This document shows, piece after piece, positions 32,885 to 40,436 of a stretch of 40,436 nt of DNA. The translations under genes and the position numbers were made by a program. The DNA is from Bacteroidota bacterium. GTDB taxonomy: Bacteria; Bacteroidota; Bacteroidia; Chitinophagales; Chitinophagaceae. Each line of letters opens with the position of its first letter. Within the stretch, counting starts at the first letter, position 1. The notes under the pieces are model-generated. The model was given only the letters and a program-made list of their open reading frames with translations. It ran no database searches and was not told the DNA's origin. The DNA lies in contig JAFDYG010000154.1 in assembly GCA_018267545.1 (NCBI GenBank), positions 1 to 40,436 on the forward strand. Reading direction: 5' to 3'.

Positions 32885-34120
32885 CTATATTGAAATAACT
32901 GAAATCAAAAGGAATATCAAAAACAGGATTAAATTGACCACCGACGCCACACAACAGACGATAAAATACTTCAAAAAAGTCTTCCCCCGGCCCTGCCCAT
33001 AAAATCCCCGCATCGCCTTGTAAAGGTAGATAAACGTATATACCCCCACTAAAAAGATCAGGACGTTCACCAGCGTCCTAAACCATCCCCAGCCAACCCA
33101 ATCCTCTACCCTGCCCAAAAGCATCATCGCCAGCAGCAGGATAAACGTCGCACAATAAACATGGATGGTGAAGATGCCGTGGTCTACATAATAGTATTGC
33201 TTGTGCCGGTAATAAAGGATGTTCAAAATCAGCGCAAACAAAGGCAGAGAGACGAATAAGATCTTGGGGAAGGAATGGAAGATATTCTCTAATAGGTGCT
33301 CCTTGAACCGGCCGCTGTCAGCATTGAACTCCTCGTCCAGGATAATCAGCCGGTGCATGGCCTGCCGCTTCAGCCAGCCATCCCTCAGATCCGGCGCCAG
33401 CGTCCGCTCCGTCGAGTCATACTCCTCCACGGTACGATACTGCCCCTGCTTCAACCCAAAGAAATCACTCCCCGAAGAGGGATTCTCCGCCGCCCGGACG
33501 ATCTGCTGCATCCGCTTTCTGTCCGTCTCGGAAATTTCCCCCTTGCCCAGGCTATCCGTATACGCCTCGATCAGCAATTCCCGCAAATCCGCCCTGGAAA
33601 ATGTTTGCCTCGTACTGTCCCCATACTTCTTCCCGATCATCGCCAGCTCGATATCCAGCTTCTTCACCGAGCTCTCCAAATCTTCCCGGTCCTCCTGGTC
33701 AGTCTCCGTCAAAGCCTCCTTTGCATACCTATCCCGCCGCTCCCGTACCTCCTTCACCGTACTTGCCGACTCCTTCCTGTTCTTCTCATGCATCACATCC
33801 TTCGGCCTCTGCAGGGAAAAAAGAAAAATGAAAAAAATAGCCGAAGTAAACACATACATCCTAATGGGGTTCAAATAAGACATCCGCCGCCCAGCCATAT
33901 ACTCCTTCGACAAAAATCCCGGCTTACGCATCAAATACTTCACCGTGCTGAAAAACTTGCCGTCGAAATGGGTAATGTCGTTAAAAAAGTGCGAAACCAG
34001 GTGCCAAACCGTCTCCTTGGGTTCCAGGTTCTCCTGGCCACAAATGTGACAATAACGCGCATAAAGCTCGGCCTTGCAGTTGAGACAAATTTTTTCTTTC
34101 CTTTCTTTGAGATGCGACAC
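32885..34120 (-). CDS. DUF3667-type membrane protein with N-terminal zinc ribbon
   Basis: 411 residues. The N-terminal zinc ribbon has Cys12, Cys15, Cys24 and Cys27 (CLNCKAEL...CHICGQ). The DUF3667 region follows: VWHLVSHFFNDITHFDGKFF and a long segment to MSYLNPIRMYVFTSAIFFIFL. A coiled, charged central stretch (~115-260) is followed by several C-terminal membrane helices (~280-300, ~320-345, ~355-375, ~385-408). Function is unknown; it is common in Bacteroidota. It starts the operon with mazG and the sensor kinase, and is divergent from the gene at 34205 across an 84-bp gap. Confidence 0.85.
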   Translation of the reverse strand: MSHLKERKEKICLNCKAELYARYCHICGQENLEPKETVWHLVSHFFNDITHFDGKFFSTVKYLMRKPGFLSKEYMAGRRMSYLNPIRMYVFTSAIFFIFLFSLQRPKDVMHEKNRKESASTVKEVRERRDRYAKEALTETDQEDREDLESSVKKLDIELAMIGKKYGDSTRQTFSRADLRELLIEAYTDSLGKGEISETDRKRMQQIVRAAENPSSGSDFFGLKQGQYRTVEEYDSTERTLAPDLRDGWLKRQAMHRLIILDEEFNADSGRFKEHLLENIFHSFPKILFVSLPLFALILNILYYRHKQYYYVDHGIFTIHVYCATFILLLAMMLLGRVEDWVGWGWFRTLVNVLIFLVGVYTFIYLYKAMRGFYGQGRGKTFLKYFIVCCVASVVNLILFLIFLLISVISI

Positions 34121-34204
34121 AGGGGTAAAAATTTCGACTAAAATAAGTAAACTCTAACAGGTTCAAGATATTAAATAATCAATTTCTTCGTTCCTTTACA
34201 TACC

Positions 34205-35044
34205 ATGAAGCTTATTACCAGCTTATCCCTGTTGATCGTATGGGCACAATCCACTTCCGCCCAGTACTTCTATAAAGACCTGGTTACCACCCGGCTCAAC
34301 GAAACCCGGCTCCACCTCTACCAGGAAAATCACGTTAAATCGGTCAAACTGAACAGCTTTGAAAGAGACGGAAGCCCCAGCGACGGCTTTGCCGGCAGCC
34401 AGGAGCTTGCCTCCGACGGCCTCCGCCTCACCACCCATACCAAGGCCACCGGCACCACCGAATCCACCATCATCGCCACCTATGACCCACAGGGACGGAC
34501 CCTGAAGATCACCGATACCAGCGACACCTACCGCAGCGTCTCGGACTACCAATACGACGCCCAGGGACGTATTTCATCGATTCTTAATACCTCCATCGAA
34601 ACCGACAACAAGCTAAAGGACCAGGAACAGCACCTCTGGCAATACGACGCAAGCGGCAAGCCCTCCTCCATGCTCAAAATAAAAAACGGAACCGACACCA
34701 CCTTTATCAGCTTCGTCCTCGACGAAAAAGGAAACGTCGGTGAAGAACGCGCCGTCCGCAACAAGTCCCCCCTACCCACCATCTATTATTACTATGACGC
34801 AGACAACCGTCTGACCGACATCGTCCGTTACAATATTCGGGCAAAACGCCTCCTGCCCGACAATATCTTCGAATATGCAGCAGGCGGTCAGCTCAATTCC
34901 ATGCTCGTCGTCCCAGACGGCAGCAACGAATACCTGAAATGGCTCTATGAATACAACGAAAAAGGCCTGAAAACAAAAGAAGCCTGCTTCAGCCGCCAGC
35001 GCGAGCTGCTGGGAAAGATCGAATATCAATATAACTTCAAATAA
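34205..35044 (+). CDS. Secreted RHS/YD-repeat-like protein
   Basis: 279 residues. Signal peptide MKLITSLSLLIVWAQSTSAQ. The mature part has five YD-type repeats: YDPQGRTLKI, YDAQGRISS, YDASGKPSS, YDADNRLTDI and YEYNEKGLKTKE. YD repeats form beta-rich shells in larger RHS and Tc toxins. This short form lacks any toxin cap domain and is probably a surface or periplasmic structural protein. It is followed 6 bases later by another secreted protein gene, likely in one operon. Confidence 0.8.
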   Translation: MKLITSLSLLIVWAQSTSAQYFYKDLVTTRLNETRLHLYQENHVKSVKLNSFERDGSPSDGFAGSQELASDGLRLTTHTKATGTTESTIIATYDPQGRTLKITDTSDTYRSVSDYQYDAQGRISSILNTSIETDNKLKDQEQHLWQYDASGKPSSMLKIKNGTDTTFISFVLDEKGNVGEERAVRNKSPLPTIYYYYDADNRLTDIVRYNIRAKRLLPDNIFEYAAGGQLNSMLVVPDGSNEYLKWLYEYNEKGLKTKEACFSRQRELLGKIEYQYNFK

Positions 35045-35050
35045 TAGCGT

Positions 35051-35716
35051 ATGCGCACCACCTTCGCCAACCTGCTCAAATTCCGCCTGGCTCTCATAGG
35101 CCTTCTCACCCTGAGCACCCTTTCCTCCCTGGCCCAGGACCTCGACTTCCCCGACTTCCGCAGCAAAAAAGACAATTTCGCCAAGATCGCCGAAAAGGAC
35201 ATCCGCGCAGACCTCGCCTCCTTCTCCCTGGCAGCCGTCGACGAAAGCATCGGCAAAGCCCAGCTCCAATCCCTCCCCGTCAAAGACTACGGGCAGAACT
35301 TCATAACCTACCAAAACGACAACATCCAGGTCACCATCAAGACCAGCTTCTTCATGCCCACCAAGCACAAGCTCATGTTCAATGAAAAGCACCTGGTAAA
35401 GATCGACGGTAAACCTTACTACGGAGGCGTCTACGGCGAACAACCCCATAACATAATAGAAGCGGTGACCATCCTGGTAGGTAAGGATACCGTTCCCATT
35501 CCGGCCACCGCTTATTTTGACCTCTATGATCCCAAATTCAGCTTTTCCGAAAACGGAGCAACCCGTAGCCGGAACGGCGTCTTCCTCTCGAACGACAAGC
35601 ACACCTTCTACATCTACATGTTCAACCCGGACAATGGCGGTGCGGAATACACCTGGGTCATCCGGGATAAGCAATACATCCGTCGCGTCGTCGACTGGGG
35701 ATTCCTGGTGAGATAG
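35051..35716 (+). CDS. Secreted protein of unknown function
   Basis: 221 residues. The signal peptide is long (residues ~1-29, cleavage after SSLAQ). The mature part is beta-rich with aromatic turns (NIQVTIKTSFFMPTKHKLMF, KPYYGGVYG, DKHTFYIYMFNPDNGGAEYTWVIRDKQYI). No family is recognised. The 6-base gap to the YD-repeat gene upstream implies co-expression and perhaps co-assembly. Confidence 0.7.
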   Translation: MRTTFANLLKFRLALIGLLTLSTLSSLAQDLDFPDFRSKKDNFAKIAEKDIRADLASFSLAAVDESIGKAQLQSLPVKDYGQNFITYQNDNIQVTIKTSFFMPTKHKLMFNEKHLVKIDGKPYYGGVYGEQPHNIIEAVTILVGKDTVPIPATAYFDLYDPKFSFSENGATRSRNGVFLSNDKHTFYIYMFNPDNGGAEYTWVIRDKQYIRRVVDWGFLVR

Positions 35717-35802
35717 GTCCCGCCCACAAGTCTCGCGGGAGCCCATCTCTCCCGGCATTTCACCCATAACCCCATATTAATGAGCGCTGCCGGGCGGAAA
35801 AG

Positions 35803-36282
35803 CTAGATCTTCTCCGTTTTAACCAGTTGTCCTTCCTGCGTAAAAGTCAGAACCTTGTCTTCCTTAAACGCATCATATTTATTGGCATCCAGCAGCGTTC
35901 CGTTGTTTAGATGCAGTACGTACAGCTGCTGATCAGGTGTTTCGATCTTACGGATATTATGCACATACCACTGCACATAACCGCTATTCTCCCAGGCCGC
36001 CTGCACAGCCGTAGGCAAATGCCTGGTCCGGCGAACATGCGTCTCCGTACCCTTCCATTTCCCCTCGTGAGAGTAATAGGCGTGATATTTCCTGCCGTCT
36101 TTCTTGAAATGGGCTACATAACCCTCTTTATGCTTCTCCCATTTCTTCACGTCACCTTCGGGGAAACTCTTCGAGAAAGCTTTATATACATTATTGGGTA
36201 CATCTTCGGTTACTGTTGATTGAGCGCTTACGGATTGTACAAGAATGAAGGAAGCAATGACTACTGCCAGTATATGTTTCAT
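35803..36282 (-). CDS. PepSY-like (beta-lactamase-inhibitor-like) secreted protein
   Basis: 159 residues. Signal peptide MKHILAVVIASFILVQSVSAQ. The mature part has two tandem PepSY-like units: VPNNVYKAFSKSFPEGDVKKWEKHKEGYVAHFKKDG and LPTAVQAAWENSGYVQWYVHNIRKIETPDQQLYVLHLNNG (as landmarks). These short beta-alpha domains are abundant in secreted Bacteroidota proteins, possibly inhibiting proteases. Both genes face a common 86-bp gap with weak stem-loops and converge there. Confidence 0.75.
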   Translation of the reverse strand: MKHILAVVIASFILVQSVSAQSTVTEDVPNNVYKAFSKSFPEGDVKKWEKHKEGYVAHFKKDGRKYHAYYSHEGKWKGTETHVRRTRHLPTAVQAAWENSGYVQWYVHNIRKIETPDQQLYVLHLNNGTLLDANKYDAFKEDKVLTFTQEGQLVKTEKI

Positions 36283-36306
36283 GCGGTATTTTTAAGTTGA
36301 TAAGAA

Positions 36307-36362
36307 GCCAGACCTCACGTCCGGCCGAACTTTTCGGCCTCAAACCAGACATCGCGTCCAGC
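36307..36362. repeat. Imperfect 19-bp direct repeat flanking a perfect hairpin
   Basis: Repeat 1 (36307-36325) and repeat 2 (36344-36362) match at 15 of 19 bases (common: CCAGAC-TC-CGTCC). Between them is a perfect 7-bp hairpin, GGCCGAA/TTCGGCC (36323-36339, 3-nt loop). It lies in the gap upstream of the PepSY gene and downstream of the gene at 36407. Confidence 0.4.
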
Positions 36363-36406
36363 TAAAAAAGAATGGAAATCTCTATTCCCGGGAGGGAAAT
36401 TGTACG

Positions 36407-36850
36407 CTAGGCGCAAGGCGGCCCGCGCAGCGATGAAGTGACCAGGATAGCCGTATGTATGCTTGCCTCATACCGCTCGGGCAACCTGACCAGCCGGGGA
36501 TGATAACTATCTAAGCTATAGGTAGTATAATAAAGCTCCGAACCAGAACGGTTACGGGAACGCTTGTACAAATTCTTGTGCGGCTGCAGCTTCTGTATCT
36601 CACTATGCAGCTGCTCACCATGGGCCTTCTCGACTACTTCATTCTCCACAGCCTCAGGCCCATCCTTCTCGAAATTGCCATGAGCCGGCAGAATCACGCC
36701 ATCCCGCTCTACAACCTCCTGCACCTTTCCTACAGACGCCTGACCATAAAGGACGGAATGCCCCACCATGCCCCCCATCGACAACACCACCGTACCCACC
36801 GTTAACAAAACGGCAACCAGTACTTTATGTGTATTTTTCGTGAGGTTCAT
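36407..36850 (-). CDS. Single-pass membrane-anchored or secreted protein, unknown
   Basis: 147 residues. The N-terminus has a single hydrophobic helix (~8-30, VLVAVLLTVGTVVLSMGGMV) that may be a signal anchor. The rest is polar, with a charged, basic middle (HKNLYKRSRNRSG). No family is recognised. It is a probable gene by length and position between the PepSY-like and MFS genes. Confidence 0.5.
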   Translation of the reverse strand: MNLTKNTHKVLVAVLLTVGTVVLSMGGMVGHSVLYGQASVGKVQEVVERDGVILPAHGNFEKDGPEAVENEVVEKAHGEQLHSEIQKLQPHKNLYKRSRNRSGSELYYTTYSLDSYHPRLVRLPERYEASIHTAILVTSSLRGPPCA

Positions 36851-36888
36851 GATGGAGCTAAAATAAATAAACTTTCGCTAAGAAAAGC

Positions 36889-38202
36889 TTAATGTTTTGC
36901 CGCCGCCGTCTTCGAAATAACGTAGGAATTTACCGCATACATCAGCAATGCACTGCCGAAAAACGCCCCGATCGTCACCCAGCCCAGCAGATCATAATGG
37001 ACCAGCAGACCGGCCGCATTCTGTGCAATAATCCATCCCCCTACTACCGACGCAATACCTCCGCCCAGCTGCTGTACCGATGAATTGATGCTCATAAACG
37101 CCCCCCTATCTTTCGCATCGGGCACCGCCGAAAGCAACGCCTGGCTCGGAATCATCCTCGAAAACACCGCCGTATACAACAGCGTATTCAAGATCAAAAC
37201 CTCCCACAAAGGCGTAATCGATAAATAGGTAAAGGCCGGCACCATCAAGGTCGCAAGCACACTCCCCGCCAAAAACATTCTGAACTTCCCAATCCTATCG
37301 CTCAGCTTCCCGATCAACGGCCCCGTAAACAACCCCACAAATCCCGCCACCATAAACACGATCGGCAGCACCTTCTCATCGATCCCCACATTATGGACCA
37401 GGAACGTGCTCGAATAAGGCATCATCAAAAAGCCCCCCGTCGACAACAACGCCGTCGCCGCAAAAGCCCTCAAATACCTTCCCTGCGAAGCCGTCCTCAC
37501 CAAATGCGCCAGCGGCCGCTGCTCCTTCCTCTCCACCAAATGTTGCGTGACCGGCTTCATCCACCGCCAAATCACTATCCCCACCGGCACGCAAAGCCCC
37601 ACGATCATCAAAAAAGGCATATGCCATCCATAATTATTCGCAAAGAACAACCCCACCGGAATCCCCGCCACCTGGCTAACCGCAAACGCCATCTGCACAA
37701 ACCCCATAACCCTTCCCCTCTTCTCCAACGCAAACAGATCCGCCACAATCGCCATATTCGTCGAAAACAATACGCCCCCAAATAACCCCGTCACCATCCT
37801 CGCCCCCAGCAAAAAGTAATACCCTGTCGCCATCCCGCAAAGCAGCGTCCCCACAATAAACCCGGTATAAAAAAACAAGAGCATCTTCTTCCGGTCAAAC
37901 CTATCCGCAAAACCCGCCGCCAAAATCCCCGAAATCCCCGCACTAAACGCATACACCGACACCACCCACCCAAACTGCGAAGGACTGATCTTCAATATTC
38001 GGATCAGCTGAGCCCCCAACGGCGCCATCACCATAAAATCCAAAATCACCGTAAACTGCAAAAGCGAAATCACCACGATGATAAACGTCTGATACCTCGT
38101 AAACGCCGCCTGCCCAGCCACAGCACCTACATCACCACCAACCCCCACACTCCCAGTCAACACAGCGCCCCCATTTCCTACCAATTGATTTTCTTTTTTC
38201 AT
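36889..38202 (-). CDS. MFS transporter, probable multidrug exporter
   Basis: 437 residues with about 12 membrane helices, after an unusual Gly/Val-rich N-terminus of ~33 residues (GGAVLTGSVGVGGDVG). Motif A is present (GFADRFDRKKMLL), as is the second-half copy GKLSDRIGKFRMFLAG. The family is DHA1-type drug or metabolite exporters; substrate unknown. A TetR gene lies 80 bp upstream on the same strand, and both have the same operator motif before the start, so TetR probably controls it. Confidence 0.9.
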   Translation of the reverse strand: MKKENQLVGNGGAVLTGSVGVGGDVGAVAGQAAFTRYQTFIIVVISLLQFTVILDFMVMAPLGAQLIRILKISPSQFGWVVSVYAFSAGISGILAAGFADRFDRKKMLLFFYTGFIVGTLLCGMATGYYFLLGARMVTGLFGGVLFSTNMAIVADLFALEKRGRVMGFVQMAFAVSQVAGIPVGLFFANNYGWHMPFLMIVGLCVPVGIVIWRWMKPVTQHLVERKEQRPLAHLVRTASQGRYLRAFAATALLSTGGFLMMPYSSTFLVHNVGIDEKVLPIVFMVAGFVGLFTGPLIGKLSDRIGKFRMFLAGSVLATLMVPAFTYLSITPLWEVLILNTLLYTAVFSRMIPSQALLSAVPDAKDRGAFMSINSSVQQLGGGIASVVGGWIIAQNAAGLLVHYDLLGWVTIGAFFGSALLMYAVNSYVISKTAAAKH

Positions 38203-38217
38203 AATCTAAGTTTTAAA

Positions 38218-38233
38218 ATGAACATTCATTTAT
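38218..38233. promoter_or_regulatory. TetR operator before MFS gene (ATGAACATTCATT-type)
   Basis: ATGAACATTCAT (38218-38229) is a near-palindrome; its TGAA-N2-TTCA core ends 17 bases before the MFS start. The same core, TGAATATTCA, and the same downstream ATTTA occur before the tetR gene. The element overlaps the promoter spacer. Confidence 0.6.
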
Positions 38234-38282
38234 TTAAACAAGCAAAAAAAACTCTCCTCTAAAACTGCACCCCAACCCAAAC

Positions 38283-38873
38283 TCAAGGCCGCAAGGCCTT
38301 CAACACCAGTTTCAACGTCTGCCCCAGCATCTCATCCGTCAACACAAACGGCTCCCCCGCCATATTCATCCCCGCCTTATGAAACCTGACCAAATTAAAC
38401 AAAGGAGCAAAAGCCACCGACCAATATACCTCCACCGGCATCCGGACCAGCTCCCCACTCGCTATCGCCTTATTCACAAACCGATGCATCACCTCCGCAA
38501 ACCTCATGTCTTTCCCCCTGGAAGCCTTCGCATGCAACGGCGTAAAAGAAAAATGCTCCATAAAATGCGCCTTGTCCGGAAACTCGATCATATACGCCGC
38601 ACGATTCTTCCATTGCACCGACAACCCCGTCGCAAAATCCATCTCCGGGTCGAACCCCTTCAGGACAAAATCAAAATACTTGTCCGTCTCCGACCTGTAC
38701 AGCTGCACAAGCAAATCATCCCGATCCTTAAAATAAATATAGATCGTCGCCGGCGACACTCCCGCCGCCTTTGCCAGCTTCTGCATGCTCAACCCATCAA
38801 ACCCCTCCTTTACAATCATCTTTATCGCATGCTCAAATAACGCTTCAATCTTGCTTTCATCCCTTACTCGCAT
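38283..38873 (-). CDS. TetR-family transcriptional regulator of the MFS gene
   Basis: 196 residues. The HTH is clear: ALFEHAIKMIVKEGFDGLSMQKLAKAAGVSPATIYIYFKDRDDLLVQLY (landmarks ~10-58). The rest is a helical ligand-binding domain (~65-190). It probably represses the neighbouring MFS gene and itself through the shared operator. The start is set by homology; a -7 element (TATTTTTG) ends only four bases before the ATG, so the transcript may be leaderless. Confidence 0.92.
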   Translation of the reverse strand: MRVRDESKIEALFEHAIKMIVKEGFDGLSMQKLAKAAGVSPATIYIYFKDRDDLLVQLYRSETDKYFDFVLKGFDPEMDFATGLSVQWKNRAAYMIEFPDKAHFMEHFSFTPLHAKASRGKDMRFAEVMHRFVNKAIASGELVRMPVEVYWSVAFAPLFNLVRFHKAGMNMAGEPFVLTDEMLGQTLKLVLKALRP

Positions 38874-38877
38874 AAAA

Positions 38878-38899
38878 CAAAAATAAGTGAATATTCATT
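38878..38899 (-). promoter_or_regulatory. tetR promoter -7 element and operator
   Basis: On the minus strand, TATTTTTG (38885-38878) matches TAnnTTTG and ends 4 bases before the ATG at 38873. Directly upstream is the palindrome TGAATATTCA (38888-38897) followed by TTCATTTA, matching the MFS operator. A regulator bound here would block RNA polymerase. Confidence 0.6.
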
Positions 38900-38983
38900 C
38901 ATTTATAAAACATTTTTCTTCTTTTCCGATAACTCGCTAATCATCAACCCGAAAAACTCAAAGAAAACCGCCCATCACCCGAC

Positions 38984-40436
38984 TTATCCCTTGTAAATCT
39001 TCTCAATCCCCAGCTTCTTCATCTTCGACTTTAACGTCGACGCCGGCAGATTGAGCAACGCCGCCGCACCGCCAGGTCCCGAAATCCTCCCCTTACAAGT
39101 CCTCAGCACAGAAAGAATATGGTCCCTCTCCATCTCCGCAATCGTCTTCACCGGCTGCCCTCCCGCCGACTCCATTACTATGCTCGTCTCCGGCTCCTTC
39201 TCTCCCGGATGCGGCGATATGAAAGAAACATTCTTCAAGATCGTATCATTCGACATCAGCACACTCCTCTCGACCAGGTTCTGCAGCTCCCGCACATTCC
39301 CCGGCCAGGAATACTCCATGAGCTTCGCCAGCGCCTCCCCAGAGATCCCTTCCGTCGGCCGGTTGGTCTTCTGCGCATACATCTTTATGAAATGCGATAC
39401 CAATAGCGGTATATCTCCCTTCCGCTCCCTCAACGGCGGCAATACCACCGGAAACACGTTTAACCGGTAATACAAGTCCAGCCGGAACTTCCCCTCCGCA
39501 ATCGCCTTCTCCAGATTCACATTCGTCGCCGCAATGATCCGCACATTCACCTTGATCGTATCCCTTCCCCCAATCCGCTCGATCTCCCGCTCCTGCAGCA
39601 CCCTAAGCAGCTTCACCTGCACCGACGGCTGCATCTCTCCTATCTCGTCGAGAAACAGCGTCCCCCCATTGGCCTGCTCGAACTTCCCAATCCTTCGGTC
39701 ATACGCACCCGTAAAAGAACCCTTCTCATGACCAAAGAGCTCCGACTCCACCAAATTCGGCGGCAACGCCGCACAATTCAGCTTCACAAATGGCCCTTTC
39801 CTACGAGCCGACAAATGATGTATACAATTGGCAATCCCCTCCTTTCCCGTACCACTCTCACCCAATATAAGCACCGACGTATCCAGCGGCCCCACCTCCT
39901 TTACCAAATCGAATACCCGAAGCATATTGGGACTATTGCCGATAATTCCATTTAACCCCTGCCCATCCTCTGCACCACCCAGACCGCTATATCCGCCCCC
40001 CATCATTCCACTCATCGTCCCCACTGGACCGCCTCCCATACCGACACTCGCCACCGCTGCTCCACGCTGCTTTTTCGCCGGCATGGAATCCGCACCGGCA
40101 GCACCTTTCAGCTGTTGCTTATAGTCGTGACGATAACGCGCAATATCCAAAGTCACAAGCAAATCCTTCTCCCGGAAAGGCTTCACGATGAAACCCGAAG
40201 GCTGCGTCACCTTTGCCATCTCCAGTACCCCCGTATTACAATTGGCAGACAGATATACAAAAGGAATATCCCGCTTATTCAGCTCGCTGGCAAGGTCGAT
40301 TCCCGTTAGTTCCCCTTTCAGAAAAATGTCCAGCAACACCAGCTGCGGCGGCGTCCCATTGATGATCTCCATGGCCGAATGATACGAGCGGGCCACACCG
40401 ACGACGGTATAGCCTGCCCGCTCCAGCGTCAAACGG
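38984..40436 (-). CDS. Sigma-54-dependent response regulator (NtrC-type), N-terminus cut by the window edge
   Basis: About 482 residues visible; the frame is open to the right edge, so the true start, with the acidic pair of the receiver, lies outside. The receiver keeps its phosphorylation Asp in LVLLDIFLKGELTG and the Lys in GFIVKPFREKD. A Gly/Met-rich linker follows (GMGGG, SGMMGGG). The AAA+ domain has Walker A GESGTGKE and Walker B GTLFLDEIGEM, and the sigma-54-contact loop reads GSFTGA in place of the common GAFTGA. The C-terminal FIS-type HTH ends the protein (AALLNLPASTLKSKMKKLGI). It would activate sigma-54 promoters on phosphorylation; the target genes are not visible. Confidence 0.93.
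   Translation of the reverse strand, partial: RLTLERAGYTVVGVARSYHSAMEIINGTPPQLVLLDIFLKGELTGIDLASELNKRDIPFVYLSANCNTGVLEMAKVTQPSGFIVKPFREKDLLVTLDIARYRHDYKQQLKGAAGADSMPAKKQRGAAVASVGMGGGPVGTMSGMMGGGYSGLGGAEDGQGLNGIIGNSPNMLRVFDLVKEVGPLDTSVLILGESGTGKEGIANCIHHLSARRKGPFVKLNCAALPPNLVESELFGHEKGSFTGAYDRRIGKFEQANGGTLFLDEIGEMQPSVQVKLLRVLQEREIERIGGRDTIKVNVRIIAATNVNLEKAIAEGKFRLDLYYRLNVFPVVLPPLRERKGDIPLLVSHFIKMYAQKTNRPTEGISGEALAKLMEYSWPGNVRELQNLVERSVLMSNDTILKNVSFISPHPGEKEPETSIVMESAGGQPVKTIAEMERDHILSVLRTCKGRISGPGGAAALLNLPASTLKSKMKKLGIEKIYKG

Noticed and set aside
35717-35802. A rho-independent terminator between the convergent secreted-protein genes
   Set aside because: CGGGAG/CTCCCG (35736-35754) can pair, but the stem is short and has no T-run, so it is not listed as a terminator.

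Overview
The window reads as a chromosomal stretch from a member of the Bacteroidota, most likely a Chitinophaga-like (Chitinophagaceae) bacterium. The family name is an inference. The evidence is the type of genes present (FtsX/MacB-type permeases without a neighbouring ATPase, LytS/LytTR pairs, DUF3667, PepSY-like and BNR-repeat secreted proteins, GH3), the lack of clear Shine-Dalgarno sequences, and several promoters that match the Bacteroidota -7 element TAnnTTTG. No insertion sequence, prophage, CRISPR array, rRNA or tRNA gene was seen. The + strand is C-rich under genes of both orientations, so most of the window probably lies within one replichore.

Layout. 1-6.8 kb: the end of an FtsX-type permease, a large secreted BNR-repeat protein, a translationally coupled pair (a TIR-like DUF4062 protein and a HopJ-family protein), a degenerate stand-alone kinase ATPase domain, a lipoprotein and a small secreted protein. 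6.8-11.5 kb: a DoxX-like membrane protein with a cysteine-rich tail, divergent from a small membrane protein across a symmetric promoter/operator; a MocR-type regulator divergent from a quinone-oxidoreductase/OsmC pair; and a PH-like membrane protein. 11.5-17.5 kb is the housekeeping core: tmRNA (ssrA), rseP, dxr, a GH3-family protein, rplU, rpmA and a 32-residue Lys/Ala basic peptide gene.

17.6-24.1 kb: a PolX/PHP protein with a damaged polymerase site, a complete FtsX-type permease, and a LytS/LytTR two-component pair whose junction is a 24-bp tandem repeat open in two frames. 24.2-28.1 kb: a TetR-MFS-isochorismatase-like operon with matched operators, a ricin-like lectin and small genes. 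28.3-34.1 kb: a coupled operon of DUF3667, mazG and a 1,251-residue sensor kinase. 34.2-36.9 kb: small secreted proteins. 36.9-40.4 kb: an MFS exporter with its TetR regulator and shared operators, then a sigma-54 response regulator cut by the right edge.

The most unusual items are: (i) the two-frame 24-bp repeat at the kinase/regulator junction; (ii) a family of four intergenic hairpin repeats, all in one orientation, with compensatory stem changes; (iii) the coupled DUF4062-HopJ pair; (iv) the DoxX protein with a twin CX3C tail behind a symmetric promoter; and (v) enzymes whose expected catalytic residues are missing (PolX palm, isochorismatase cysteine, kinase N and G1 boxes). All functions are inferred from sequence alone.
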